From NCBI GenBank assembly GCA_016617855.1, contig JAECUM010004356.1, positions 48,940-112,939 of the forward strand: 64,000 bases of DNA, given 5' to 3'. The stretch is from Megalonaias nervosa (Eukaryota > Mollusca > Bivalvia > Unionida > Unionidae). Below, piece after piece: positions 11,873 through 23,206 of this stretch. Positions within the stretch are counted from its first letter, which is position 1. The number at the start of each line of letters is the position of its first letter. The translations under genes and the position numbers were made by a program. A model generated the notes under the pieces. It saw only the letters and a program-made list of their open reading frames with translations. It searched no databases and was not told where the DNA came from.

Positions 11873-14602
11873 CGGGTACAAATTTGTATATAAATAAATA
11901 CAGTTGACTTCATTCTTTCTTTTGTTGTAACTGCACATAATATTGCATCAAACAATAATGCTTCCATTCAGATGTTTTTAATCACCAGTCTATTCTGTCT
12001 ATAAACAATGTGGGTAAGGTCATAAATATTAAGAAAAAAAGTTTTCAGCAATTGCAAATACAGCATTATACATTGTTTTCAACTACTGATATTTACAGGC
12101 TATTATATAAAGTGTAATCCACCTCATCAGACACCTCTATATATCAGACACCTTTCATATATTACATAGCTAACATCGAGAGATCTTCTCCTTCAACAAA
12201 ACTTGAGTTGATGGTGGTTCTTGAGGCGCCAGGTTTCTGCTAATTCTCCTGGGATCATCTTCCTTTAGTCATCTTCTCCTCCTCATACCCTGTTTGTCCT
12301 CAAGTCGACAGATGAGGGCTTTCTGAATAAGCTCCCTGATGTGGGGATCTGTTTTCTTTTCCTTGCAAGGGTAGACGGACCATCTGCAGCTTTTTTTTTT
12401 GTTGTAACATCGATGATACCTGTTTTAAAGAAAATTTTATTTTCTTAACTTGTGTGACTATTATCCCCATGCTAACCCATATTGAGTTTTCACCTAATAT
12501 TAGAGCCTCATGAGCAATTCCCAAGGAGGAGTTCTCGAGGGGTTGTTTTTGTTCTTATTTGTTCTATCTCCAAAGTACTACTTGAGACAGGATGCATTTT
12601 TACACATTTCTTCAGAAGGCAACACATTTTCATGAGCAGGTATTAGCTAGTAATCATCATCATGACAGCGTTGTCCACAAACCTCTTGAGGAAATTCCAT
12701 GAATCCCAATTATCCTTAATAAAGTGGGTCAGTTCCCTCGATAGTGCTATACATATCATTGGATCTAATTATTAGACTTGCATTTCTAAAGTCAAAAGAA
12801 ACATCCACAAGAATGATAACAATACTAATTACAAGATCTGTATGCATGAAAATAGTACGATTTCTCATCACAAATGTAAAAAGATGTGTGCCAGTTGTTG
12901 CAAAATAACTTGTACATATGAATAATATTCCATTGGCTTGATGTCCAAGCAGGGATCAAAATGTACAATCAATATGTAAAATTATTTCTAATTTCCTGTA
13001 GTGAAACAAACACTATCTCCCCTTCTTTGTTTCTCATTACACCTCTGCCACTGTGGATATTATGATCCAAAGCAGCTAGCTCATTCCCAATCCTGTACAC
13101 AGGAGGGGTGTATGAAAATCTCTTGGCACATGACATCAGGATGTGTTGATGAAAAACTTCGAGCTCAGCAGTGCTTCTGCAATTATCAAGAACATGTATC
13201 AAGTCTCATTTGTAATCTGCTAACAGATTAATACAATTATTAAATACTAATTACTGCTGGTAAATTTTGCATATATAAAATCTTTACTGCAGTGTTGATA
13301 CAGTGTCGTGGAATTGTTTATACATGATGCGCATGTATTATTCCTAAACTTACCAAAGGCTTCAGAAGAGTCGCTGTACATGTATCACGTACACACATCT
13401 TGTGAATGTTAACTTATTCAGCTCTTCAGTTGGTAAATATATACGTTAAATTATTCTTAAGTTGAGAATAAAAACATTTAAAGCGGTCTTAACATATCAT
13501 TGTTGCAATCCTGAAATGGCATAGCTGAAATTCAAGCAATCCTCCACTCCGTTTATGAGCCTTTGGTCCAAGAGTACCTGTGCCAAGGTTTTCAGAGCTT
13601 TGGCACTCTTCTTGGGATCAAGCTAAGGTTTTCTCCTCTCTTCATTCTCTGACAAAGGTTCATGTAGGCATTTATTAATGCCTTGGCCGTGTGAGAGGAT
13701 CCTCTCGTATTTGTGATATTATGAAGGACACTCCTCCAGATACTCTGAAAGAATGACACAATCAATATTTAAAGCACCTACAGCTAGTCTCTTTTGTCAT
13801 GGTGTCCCAAAATTGATAGATTATAATACAGCTTGATTTATATCATCAAAGGAAAGCTACATTTTAGATTTGGCTAATGGTTAATGTAGCAGGATTGCAG
13901 TTTTGCTTAGTTCCGTCAATATTCCACATTACTCTAACATTTCAAGCAAATTACTTTAAATAGACTACATACCTACAAGATTTCAACATTCCACCATCAT
14001 ATTTTATATCTACTTTTATATTAACCATAGGTCTTTGGATGCATGAATGTGATGTAATATGTATGGAACATTATAAACCAGTTAACATGACAGGAAAACT
14101 ACACTGATCTTTTTCTTCTTTTCTTTTTTCTCTTGTACTCTTACTAACAAGATGGCCATTAAAGAGGGCTTTACCAAAAGTTATGATGTATCATATCTCT
14201 GTTTCATTGAACTGTACTTTTTACCCATACAAAATTGTGGTCACTTTCAGAAAAGTTGAAAACCATATACTTTGATGATGCAAATCCAAAATTTATCTTT
14301 ACTTTCTAACCATTACCAGCATCAAATTTGAAATGGGGGCTGTTCCAGGTTGGAAAGTAAGAAGGTTGGAATGAGTGTTAAAACAAAGTGGTTTATGATA
14401 CCACCATTCATCAAATTTGAATTGGATGGCTAAATTACAATAACTTCAATTTTTCTGAATTAACTCTAGAGCTTTTACTAAAGAGAATAATTGTGTAACT
14501 TCTATTATAGTTACTTACAGGACCGCTGTTACATTAAAACTGGGTTCATACTCTGGATCACTGTCATCATCACCTGCATCTGTCACATCAATTGTCAAGC
14601 TG

Positions 14603-14603
<1 letters not shown>

Positions 14604-14632
<29 letters not shown>
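14604..14632. repeat. (TA)n microsatellite
   Basis: About 14 uninterrupted TA units directly beside the acceptor side of the exon at 14599-14519. Confidence 0.95.
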
Positions 14633-14635
<3 letters not shown>

Positions 14636-15195
14636 AAGTTTGGAAATGTGCTATTAAAACTATACTATTAAAACTATCTTAGTAAAAATCTTAAAACTAT
14701 CTTAGTAAAATCCATCGACCAAATAATTTGCCTTTATACAAGGTGTTAACATGTGCAAGACACTTGCCAACTAGGCTATTCTCCATATTTCCATCAGAGA
14801 ATGTCTTCCGACAGCTTAAGAACATACAAGACTATTTATGAAATAATTTACTACATGTCAGACTTACTTGAAGGGGTCAGCAAAAGAGTCAGATAGTTGC
14901 TTCTATTCTACAGTTCTGCCTGTTCTGGTGATTCTTCTCTGGGTAAGTTCGCATTTCCTGCAGCAAATACATCAGAGGATAAGATTTTCCCACTTGTAAA
15001 GGCTGAACATTTTTTGGCCACCACAAGGTCCCCAACAATTTATTCCACTTTAAGCTAGTTTGGTACATAGGCATGAGGGTCACAATAATTATCTTAAGTC
15101 ACATGAAACATGTTGTACAGTGTATGTGACGTAACTTAGATATGTGGGTCCCAATAATTAGCTGAAGTCATACCAAACATTTAGTTACTATATAC

Positions 15196-15345
15196 CAGTG
15201 GTTCCCAAACTTTTTTCAGGCCACCAGCACCTTGGTTGTCCTCAGCGCCCCCTACCTTGCCCCGTAAAAAGCATTATTCAGCAATAGTACCTCCCTCAGT
15301 ATACCCACCCCCACCCCCCGGTACTGCCCACTTTGGGAACCACTG
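15196..15345. mobile_element. Short hAT-type MITE with 8-bp target duplication
   Basis: Begins cagtggttcccaaact and ends with its inverted counterpart, ctttgggaaccactg. The flanks are ctatatac (15188-15195) and ctatagat (15346-15353), an 8-bp duplication with two mismatches, as expected for hAT transposition. There is no coding sequence. It lies in an intron of the minus-strand gene. Confidence 0.85.
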
Positions 15346-15400
15346 CTATAGATGATATTACTTGGAAAAATACATTTCAAGTCAAATTTCACTGGTGAAA

Positions 15401-15402
<2 letters not shown>

Positions 15403-15466
<64 letters not shown>

Positions 15467-15468
15467 AT
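15403..15468. repeat. (TC)n then (AC)n compound microsatellite
   Basis: About 19 TC units pass directly into about 13 AC units. Confidence 0.95.
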
Positions 15469-17429
15469 CAGCATCCAAATTATTTATTATGACTGTGATA
15501 AAGACTAATTCCTTCCAAAAGTTTTGATGGAAAATTAATTGGCCACAGAAATAAAAATGTATAGTCTGTGACATCAGGCTTAAGGAATATTCAGCTGATG
15601 ACTTTCTTACTTTCAAGTGAATTTGTTGAGGGCCAGGTGTTTTATTATTATTTTTTTTTTGTTGTTGTTTTGTTTTCAGTTGCTTGTCCAGGGTTTTCTT
15701 TTGGTATCTTTATAGCACTTTCAACGCTTTATTGGCTCTATCAGGGCAGGTGACAGTCTCAGCAGGGGTGGGGTATCGTATTAAACCTGCAACCTTTTAA
15801 GATGAATAAAATTTACTGTCTGTGAAACGTTTTAAAGGACTTAGTTATTAACCTTAAAACAGTTACAACTTTACACTGTATCCTAAGTAATAAAAGTGAA
15901 TACAATAATTTCCAGGTATAATGAACACCTATTCATTATGAGAACAGAACATATATGAACAAGGATATAACATTCAGGACAACGAAACATAACTTTCACA
16001 ATGTTATTCATTTAATTATGTTCACTGCAATATATTACTGAATTTTAAGAAGCTATTAAAACGTATATGAATTATATTTACCCACTGTCGTCGAAATTAC
16101 TGCTATCAGTTCCCGTCATTTCTACGCCAGATACATGTGGCTCACTTGAACACAGAGGAAATCTACTTGCAATACATACAATTAAAATCAGTTATTGAGA
16201 TATGGCATCTTATAGTTATCTTAATATTGTGTTTTTAAATTAAATATGTCCTATGTGCATTCATCATGAGCAAAGTGGACAGATGGGAAGAGGGTGTTAG
16301 CAAGAATTGCATGTAGGACATAGCTTTAAATGGGAAACTGCATAAAGCATATGGGGTATGTAAACACAGTTTCAAACTATACATTCATTGGTTCTCAAAG
16401 TATTGATTTACCAGTAGTGAGGGAAATGGAGGGTGGGGGAAAAACAGCTGGGTTAGCCCGCACAGTATACTGGAACTTTTTGCTTAAATAAAACAATTAA
16501 CAGTAAAATGTATGCCTTTTTCCATGCATCAGGTAGCACAGTTGAGATACCCAATCCCACTTCTGAGAAAGTGAAATTCATGGTATTTTTGTTTCTTCTA
16601 ACTCAAACTAAGAAAAGTATGAAGTGGGGACTCAACCTGCTACCACCGTTTTAAAACTTTCCTTTATCAGCAATGCATTTGTTACATTATTGTTTTTTTG
16701 CAGAATGACAACTGTAGCAACCCCTCCCCCCCAAAAAGAAAACAAAACTGCAAGAAATTTGTAACTTTTACCTTCCTGATTCAATAGCAGATACTTCAGA
16801 TACTGAAGGTGTCTTCATTCTCTCTGTATGTTGCAAAAGCACTCGGCAAGGTGTTGATGTGAAGCATGAAGATGTACTGGCCATGGATTGTGTATGCTTG
16901 GGTTCATCTTTGGCTACATTCTTTGTAACTTCATAAATAAAAATATGTAATAAATATTCATTTGTATTATAACTTGTATTTTAAATCTGTTTCGTTATGC
17001 TTTGTGTTAAACACTTAGAAATGAAGTACTTAATTTTAGCAAGAATACATAATAGATCTAACAAATTTTCACATAAATAAAACTAACTTGTTTGCAGCTC
17101 AAAACTTTAACTGACAACATAACAACCTGTCAGCCATATATTCTGGTAGCACTATAACATCCTTTCCTATCATGACTAGAGATCCTTATGTAATTGTAGT
17201 CAATACAATGCTTTATAATAAATTTACTAGTAGTTGAAAGATATACAATAAAATCTTTGCATTCAGCCTAATGTAAGCACGAGATCAAAATTTTACTGGA
17301 TCAGTTCTACATTCAGATATAGAAAACCCTATAAACAGTTCAACATTAAAATGTATTATTTGTTCTACATGTTTACATGAAAAGGTTATTAAGCTTTTGT
17401 ACAAGTAATGTGCTTGTCACATTAACCTA

Positions 17430-17431
<2 letters not shown>

Positions 17432-17470
<39 letters not shown>
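17432..17470. repeat. (GT)n microsatellite followed by a GA-rich patch
   Basis: About 19 GT units, then agggagagagagag. Confidence 0.95.
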
Positions 17471-17473
<3 letters not shown>

Positions 17474-17810
17474 GAGAGAGAGATGATATAAATACTGATA
17501 ACGCTTGTATATGTATCTAAGTTCCCTAACCGAATTTAAAGAACCTGTCTCACGAAGGTAATTGACATGGATACGAAATGACCTTTATGAGCACGCTGTT
17601 ATAAAATATAAAAAATAAATTCCACCCCAACATACAATACACACAATGCAGTCACTGAGTGAAATATTGATCAGCCGCTCCTATCTATTTTGGTAATCTT
17701 ACAAAACAAATCAAGTCCTTGTGCAAAGATAGTAATAATAAAACAGGGTGCTTTCAAACACAGGAAAATGATATTGACAATTGGAGAAAACTTTCTGCGA
17801 TGACATGGGC

Positions 17811-18005
17811 CTATAGTCCGACTATATCAACCCATTTGTTTGTACCCCCCTACCGATTTCAATAATAGAAACCTTTAATGCGATAAAAAGTGCAAGAAAC
17901 TTAGTCAATTCATTCATTGATTTATATTTCCTAACCTGAATGTTAGTAGAATGGCCCTAACATCGTCATCGTCTTCGCGTTTCATGCTTAACGGAAGTTT
18001 TCAGT
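17811..18005 (+). repeat. Dispersed ~200-bp repeat, copy 2 (inner arm of an inverted pair)
   Basis: Shares long blocks (for example gtttgtacccccctaccg then atttcaataat, and the block tttcatgcttaacgga) with the reverse complement of 18361-18560. By eye the two arms match at roughly 80 percent across their length. Spacer between arms is about 355 bases. Confidence 0.8.
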
Positions 18006-18360
18006 ATAATAGACGGACATGCTCGAGATCCATTTCCAGTTCCTGGACAAGTCCATTTTCAGCAGAGGGGTGTGTGCACGACTACAGAAGTAAATACATA
18101 CGTCGTCTGCTTCTGATATTTACAATGTCGAATCAAGCAAACGAAAAGAATGACAACAACAAATTTGCCTTTCACGTGGATTTAACAAGCGATTTAATTA
18201 ATATGTTCATGTGTGCAAAGAGATATAATTTCAAACTCTCAACGTTATGGACATTTACGGAATTATCCGACAGTTACTGAATAGGATGAACTACGTCATT
18301 ATGTTGTATGATGGAAATAAACTAGCCCATAGTGTACGCAATATGGCTCCGTGTTAGTAT

Positions 18361-18560
18361 GGAAAGTCCGTTAAGCATGAAAGGTGCAAAGGGATGCCAG
18401 TATTAACGCCATTCTAGTCACAGTCAGGTTAGAAATTATAAATTAATGATTCAGTTGACTTAGTTCTGTGCATTTTTTATTACATTAAACGTTTTCATTA
18501 TTGAAATCGGTAGGGGGTACAAACAAACGGGTTTGTATAGTCAGACTATACCTGTCCAAC
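18361..18560 (-). repeat. Dispersed ~200-bp repeat, copy 3 (outer arm, inverted)
   Basis: Reverse complement of copy 2. It starts exactly in the first intron of the minus-strand gene, next to the donor at 18552, and carries the same C-tract and tttcatgcttaacgga blocks. Copy 1 at 8190-8375 lies in opposite orientation on the far side of the gene pair. Confidence 0.8.
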
Positions 18561-18760
18561 AACAACTTCGCCATTTCAGTGTCTGATGCAAATCCTAACT
18601 CCTCCATCAATGCTCTCCATCGAACAAACTGGTCCCCAAGACGAATCCTTGATAGGTCCCGTTTGGAGTCTCTGACAGCTTTTCGACGTTTCTTCTCGGA
18701 AAGCGACAAGCGCGGGCGACATTTACATTGTTGACTCTCTCGTGCGTCTTTCCTTTTTGT

Positions 18761-19151
18761 TTATAGTAGATATTTAAATTACAAGCACGTGACTCATAAC
18801 CAGCCCACTAGACGAAGATGACGTATCCGTTTCTGTGGTCACGTGGGGTTTCCGTAACAGTTCGTGACCTGCAAGTTTCACTTAGAGCTGGCCCCGTCAA
18901 AATTCATTTTCTTTTGTTTATTTATCAATTCTCTAATTGAATCTTTACAAACTCTAGGTTTTTGTGAATTATTTCAGCTTATAAGTTGAATCATTTAATT
19001 ATTTTCATGATCTCTAAAATTCATAAAATTACAGACACTTTGCGCTATTGCGCCTTTAAGTTTTTCTTTCTGTTATATTCTGGTACAAATGTACAATCCT
19101 ATTCACAACACAACATTTTAAAATGTTCATTAGCTTCTTCTTTGTCTTTGT
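18761..19151. other. Promoter-side flank of the minus-strand gene, no gene recognised
   Basis: Contains a ctataaac sequence near 18760-18767 (minus-strand sense), which could be a TATA box, and a cacgtg-containing pair of blocks near 18786 and 18840. A stop codon at 18761-18763 closes the exon-1 frame, with no ATG found in between. Confidence 0.4.
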
Positions 19152-19740
19152 TCACTCTCTCCTTTCTTTGAATTTCTTCACTGTCACAGGTTTTTCCTCC
19201 TCTTCCTCCTCTTCTTCTTCACGTTCTCCTCCTCGTCTTTTCTTCTCTTTTTTGACATGTCTTTGTTTTCTCTTTGTGGAGTGTACCTTTTCTTTCTGCT
19301 GTTCGAAATCCCTCTCTCCCTCCTGCTCCTGTTGTTTCCTTGGGCAGTCTGAAGACCAATGTTCTTTCTCTTTACAATCATAACAGGTACTTTGATTTTT
19401 GTCTTTTTTTGACACCTCTTGCTTTTTTGACGGTCTGGACACTATGAAGACCAATGTCCTTTCTTCTGACAGATATAGCAAGTACCTTGACTTTTCTCGC
19501 GAAAGGAGTAGTCCGTCGGCTTCTACGAAGAAAACCTTCATAAGACACCTCGCAAAGCTCTGATCATAGTTCGATCTGTGTTGGCTCTTCCGTCTTTCTG
19601 CTTGGATTGAGAGTGAAATGAATACTTGGAGGGAAGACACTTGCCCTTTATGAAAGGCAAGACACTGGTCTTACATGGATTTATGGGGACCATGGTGTTT
19701 AAAATGTTGTCATTTGACCTTTTGCGCTTAAGATGAAACG
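19152..19740 (-). pseudogene. CCHC zinc-knuckle protein, frameshifted, divergent from the Polinton polymerase
   Basis: Nucleic-acid-binding zinc knuckles of the CX2CX4HX4C type, as in retroelement Gag and many RNA-binding proteins. Two knuckles are visible on the minus strand in different frames: CYICQKKGHWSS followed by a stop and then C (around 19490-19440), and the intact CYDCKEKEHWSSDC (around 19385-19345). The second is followed by a long Lys/Glu-rich tail that ends in a run of about nine Glu and then KPVTVKKFKERRE. The two knuckles are similar enough to be a tandem duplication separated by a frameshift. The gene points away from the DNA polymerase start at 19733, with overlapping 5' ends. 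Whether it belongs to the Polinton or to an older neighbour cannot be decided from this sequence. Confidence 0.55.
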
Positions 19741-20378
19741 ATTGCATCATTGCGTGGAGAAAGGAGAAGACATTAAGAGGCAGAAACGTGACCTATCGCC
19801 TCGCACAGTAGATGATGTCATGGCTCAAATTCATGCCAGCGATTTCGAAGATGACATGAGTCAACCAGAATCCAGGCCCAGAGAGTCTACTCCAAAGTCC
19901 ACCACCAATAAACCCTAAAAAGTACTACCACATTCAGGAGACGGACAAACGCTCCTCTAGAAAATTTAGATCCACAGCCTACACGTACACGGTGAAGTTT
20001 AAAGATTTTAAGTCCGACGTACCGCTGGAGAATGCATAGAGGTTCATAACCGATGTGTGGGATTCTTTGTTAACCACACTGAAATGGCAGTGTCAAGCCA
20101 AAGAAGACGATCGCTTGACACTTTCCATTTAACAAGACAGTCTGAAGTCCCCAGTTTGGGTCGAGTTTAGCAGTCGTTCAGAATTGATACCTTCCAAAGT
20201 CATCGACAACATACAACTCGTACAGCAATCCAACGACAAGTTTCACATCACCGATGGAAAAGTGACACTGTACATGGCCCACGTTTCTCTTCCTCAAGGG
20301 ACGGGACGCGAAAAGGTGTTATTGGTAGACGACCTTCGGAGCACCAGAAAGAGCCTCGTCCGAATTAACAATTCTCAA

Positions 20379-20387
20379 GACAAGATT
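20379..20387. repeat. Left target-site duplication of the MULE (gacaagatt)
   Basis: Matches gacaagata at 27037-27045 in eight of nine positions. Rejoining at this duplication restores a continuous polymerase reading frame, which independently fixes the insertion point. Confidence 0.88.
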
Positions 20388-20493
20388 GGGTCTCCCTAAA
20401 CACAGTCATATACAGTAATGGACAGTAATGGAGAGTAATGGACAGTAATGAAGAGTAATGGACAGTAATGGGGACAAAAATACAATATTGCGA
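20388..20493 (+). repeat. MULE left terminal inverted repeat with 10-mer sub-repeats
   Basis: The first ~25 bases pair with the right end with few mismatches. After that come about seven copies of agtaatggac-type 10-mers, then ggggacaaaaatac, which also pairs with the right end. The left end has a few more 10-mers than the right. Confidence 0.88.
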
Positions 20494-20656
20494 AAGAAAT
20501 TATAGCAATGCACATTAAATATTATAACTGTTATTGTACGGACTTAAATACCTAAATCATAATTAACAAATGTGGTTGTTATATTGTTTAATTAGTGCTC
20601 ATAATATGCTTTAATTAAAATAATGTCAAAAAATGGAACGACTATCTCTCTGTCTG

Positions 20657-20660
<4 letters not shown>

Positions 20661-20726
<66 letters not shown>
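20661..20726. repeat. (TA)n microsatellite inside the MULE
   Basis: About 33 uninterrupted TA units, next to a short (TCTG)n patch. Confidence 0.95.
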
Positions 20727-20727
<1 letters not shown>

Positions 20728-21018
20728 TTAACTAAGACTGTCCATTTTTATTTTGTTCCAGTCTGACTCCGCTCAGCTCTCATCCTTTTTCCCTGGTGAG
20801 GATTTTTCCCTCCTGAAGGTGTTTTTGGTATAGTAATTTTACCATTTGTCGACCTTACAGTTAGCTTATTTGTACCCTTGTCTTTGAAAAACGTTCTAAA
20901 TAATGTTTATCGTTCAGTTTCTGTTTCTTGACACCTCACGTCAATAGAAACTTTGTGGTGCATATAACTGGATGGCAGCTTGAAATTGCCTCTTCCAGTC
21001 AATGATCTTTCGGCGTCT

Positions 21019-22480
21019 TTATACTGGGAACTGACAATCGATTGTAGTACGTCTATCAGATCGGATATATTTTTTTTTGCTTCCAATTGTTCCAGTCGTC
21101 ATGATATTATTGGCAGACTCTGCATTATTATTTGTCCAGTGGGCGTCTACATTTTTTACCCTCGCAGGAAAGTTAACATGGTCTTTCAGAATTGGTAACA
21201 TTCGTTTTTCAAAGTATGACTGGAAACTCGACGCTTTTTCCGAAACGACATCTGTTGCATGTTTTATTCTTGCTTTTAATACTACATAATTATCGGCCTG
21301 TGAAATTCCTTCGTCACCAAAAAGAGTGTTTACAATTGATCTTCTATCTTGCACGTTGATGCCGACCCTATTTTTGAAATAATCAGTGACATTTTTATTC
21401 AAGTGAAGTGTACAAACAATCTGTGTCGCTACAGGGAATGACCGCTTTAAACTTTTACGAATCGCAGTTTCGTCATCTGAGCCGACAGTCAACTTTTCTA
21501 TTTCTTCATCTGTGAAATGACTGGTAATTTGTGAGAAGAAAGCATTGTAAGTTCGAAGTAAGATTTACCATGTAGAAAAGATGGGCCGAAAAAAATAGGA
21601 GACTCTCCAGTATCGGTTCGTAAAAAGTGCTCTGTTTTTGAACACTGTTGATGTTAAGAACATTTATCCAAGATTAAATGCTTTATCCACACCTAATACC
21701 GTTCCCTCCTTCTTACAACAGAATCGTTTAATATCCTGTATCTGTGCGCCAATGTACAGTATGATGGACGGACCGGAATCAACGTGTCGCACAACTCGAC
21801 TGAAAGGGTGCTGAGAATACACTTTACTTTCTACGTGTAGAATGTGGTCGGCAAGGTTTCTGTTGTAAATGTCTTTGGCCGGTTGTCGTTCTTGTCTTTT
21901 TTGTCTGTGTTTAATGTTTTGGACAACCTTGATATTTCTAGGAATGTCGTAAACATCTTCTCCTTGGTTTATTTTGTCGTACACATATTTTGCAGAGTCT
22001 TGTTTAAGCATACTTGCAGCAACCACTTATACGCGTTGTGAAGTTCTTATGTATTCTTCGTGTACTTCTGGTTTTAATGCATTTCGATGAATTGTCCTCC
22101 GGGGAAATGCACCAACATACTCCATAACTGAGATAGATGTAGATAGTGTCATAGAGTGTGGCATATTTCCTATATAAGTTACACGTCTCTTGTATTCAAG
22201 AGAGTTCCTGTGCATGCTATATGCCCGATGCACAGCTAACTCATCCGAAGCATCTGGTTGTGGTTCAAGTGGATGGTAGAAGCCCACACCGTTTAATTTG
22301 TTTTTCAGTGCAATATTGTCCGTCTCTCTTTATAACGCTGACCAGTTTCTCGTTTAGTGTAACAAAGTAATTTGTTGGAGAAGTACCTTTCACCCATGTG
22401 CCACAGTCATCCCAAAACTCTCTCCTCTTACCAGTTTTCGTTCTCTCCTCATTTATCGTATTGTCAACTATAACGAACAC
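21019..22480 (-). pseudogene. MULE transposase domain
   Basis: Would cut and join the element ends with a DDE-type RNase H-fold active site. Reading from 22480 down in several frames: GKRREFWDDCGTW and DGQYCTEKQIK (N-terminal conserved region), EYKRRV near 22190, then GTVLGVDKAFNLG (first catalytic Asp, about 21690), a stop, FFGP (about 21590), GSDDETAIRKS (second Asp, about 21480), CTLHLNKN (the C-x2-H typical of MULEs, about 21415) and WTNNNAESANN (acidic Glu, about 21120). The three acidic positions are all retained although the frame is broken at about 22287, 22026, 21664 and 21495. The C-terminal end beyond 21019 is unclear. Confidence 0.8.
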
Positions 22481-22483
22481 GTT

Positions 22484-23199
22484 TTACTTTATGCCAGGTG
22501 GTACATGTGGTACAGCACTATAATATTCATTGAGTTTTAAAATTCTCAATGTTTCTGTTATTTCCATAAACTTCTCATTCTTCAAAATCCCACTGTGACG
22601 CCCAGCAACAGTAAGCTTACCAGAATTCTCAACTACTGATGCTGATTCATTATTTGTTACAGAAACATTGTCCCAACTTACCTTGCTTGTCTTTATTGAT
22701 TCCAGTGCGAGGTCATTGGTGTCATCTTTGTCAACTAGGCTGGTATATCGGTTCGAACAATTGACGTATGTTGAAACATTATTCTTGAATGACCACGAGC
22801 AGCAACAGTGATGTTTCGGAGTCTGCCAGTCACCGTCATTCGATTGACGCTTAGGTGTGGACGTTTCCATGCTAACGTCACGTTCAGGTATGTAATTACT
22901 AGGATAGTCATTGATGGCTAGACACTAGTGGACGCTGTGAATTTACTTTGAGGGCCAGTGACGGTTGGGTTACTGACTGGCGGTTCATTGACGGTCGGCT
23001 TAACGCTTGGTGGTGCTCTCACGGTTAGTGGTTCACTGACGGTTTCAGTATTGATGGTCAGGTTCTTGATTGGTGGTTCATTGACGGTTAGAGGTTCACT
23101 GACGGTCTTGGAACATATGGTCGGGTTACTGATTGATGGTTCACTGATGGTCTCGTTATTGATGGGTGTGTCATTGACAGCATTTTCAACCAATGCCAC
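22484..23199 (-). pseudogene. Linker region of the MULE protein, Thr/Pro/Glu-rich repeats
   Basis: Two frame segments, 23199-22918 and 22870-22484. The first is a degenerate repeat of about 8-12 residues built on PPxxNxTxxxxxVSEPLTV, low-complexity and Cys-free. The second has a short Cys run (CCCCSW) and then Ser/Val-rich sequence. No domain is recognised. They lie between the OTU-like and transposase segments and are in transcript order, so they probably belong to the same product; splice joints were not resolved. Confidence 0.4.
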
Positions 23200-23206
23200 G
23201 AAATGG

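Larger units (their letters stand above)
12170..18760 (-). pseudogene. Multi-exon gene of a widespread uncharacterised animal family (transposase-like, C-terminal and N-terminal modules only)
   Basis: Function is unknown; I recognise the family from its conserved blocks, which recur in many uncharacterised fish and invertebrate proteins whose middle part looks RNase H-like. Segments, in transcript order: 18760-18552 (N-terminal helical module, SRIRLGDQFVRWRALMEELG, donor gtatag); 16928-16772; 16144-16082; 14599-14519 (acidic linker ending DPEYEPSFNVTAVL, donor gtaagt); about 13744-13520; 13176-13014 (TAELEVFHQHILMSCAKR, then PPVYRIGNELAALDHN); 12420-12170 (KEDDPRRISRNLAP, ends KEKISRC). Phases agree from segment 2 through 4, but not between 1 and 2, so an exon may be missing there. 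Lesions: a frameshift and an in-frame TAG in the 13.7-kb segment, no good donor after 13014, and a TGA at about 12252. The central catalytic-type exons are not visible anywhere between 14519 and 13744. It converges on the P2X7-like gene. Confidence 0.65.
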
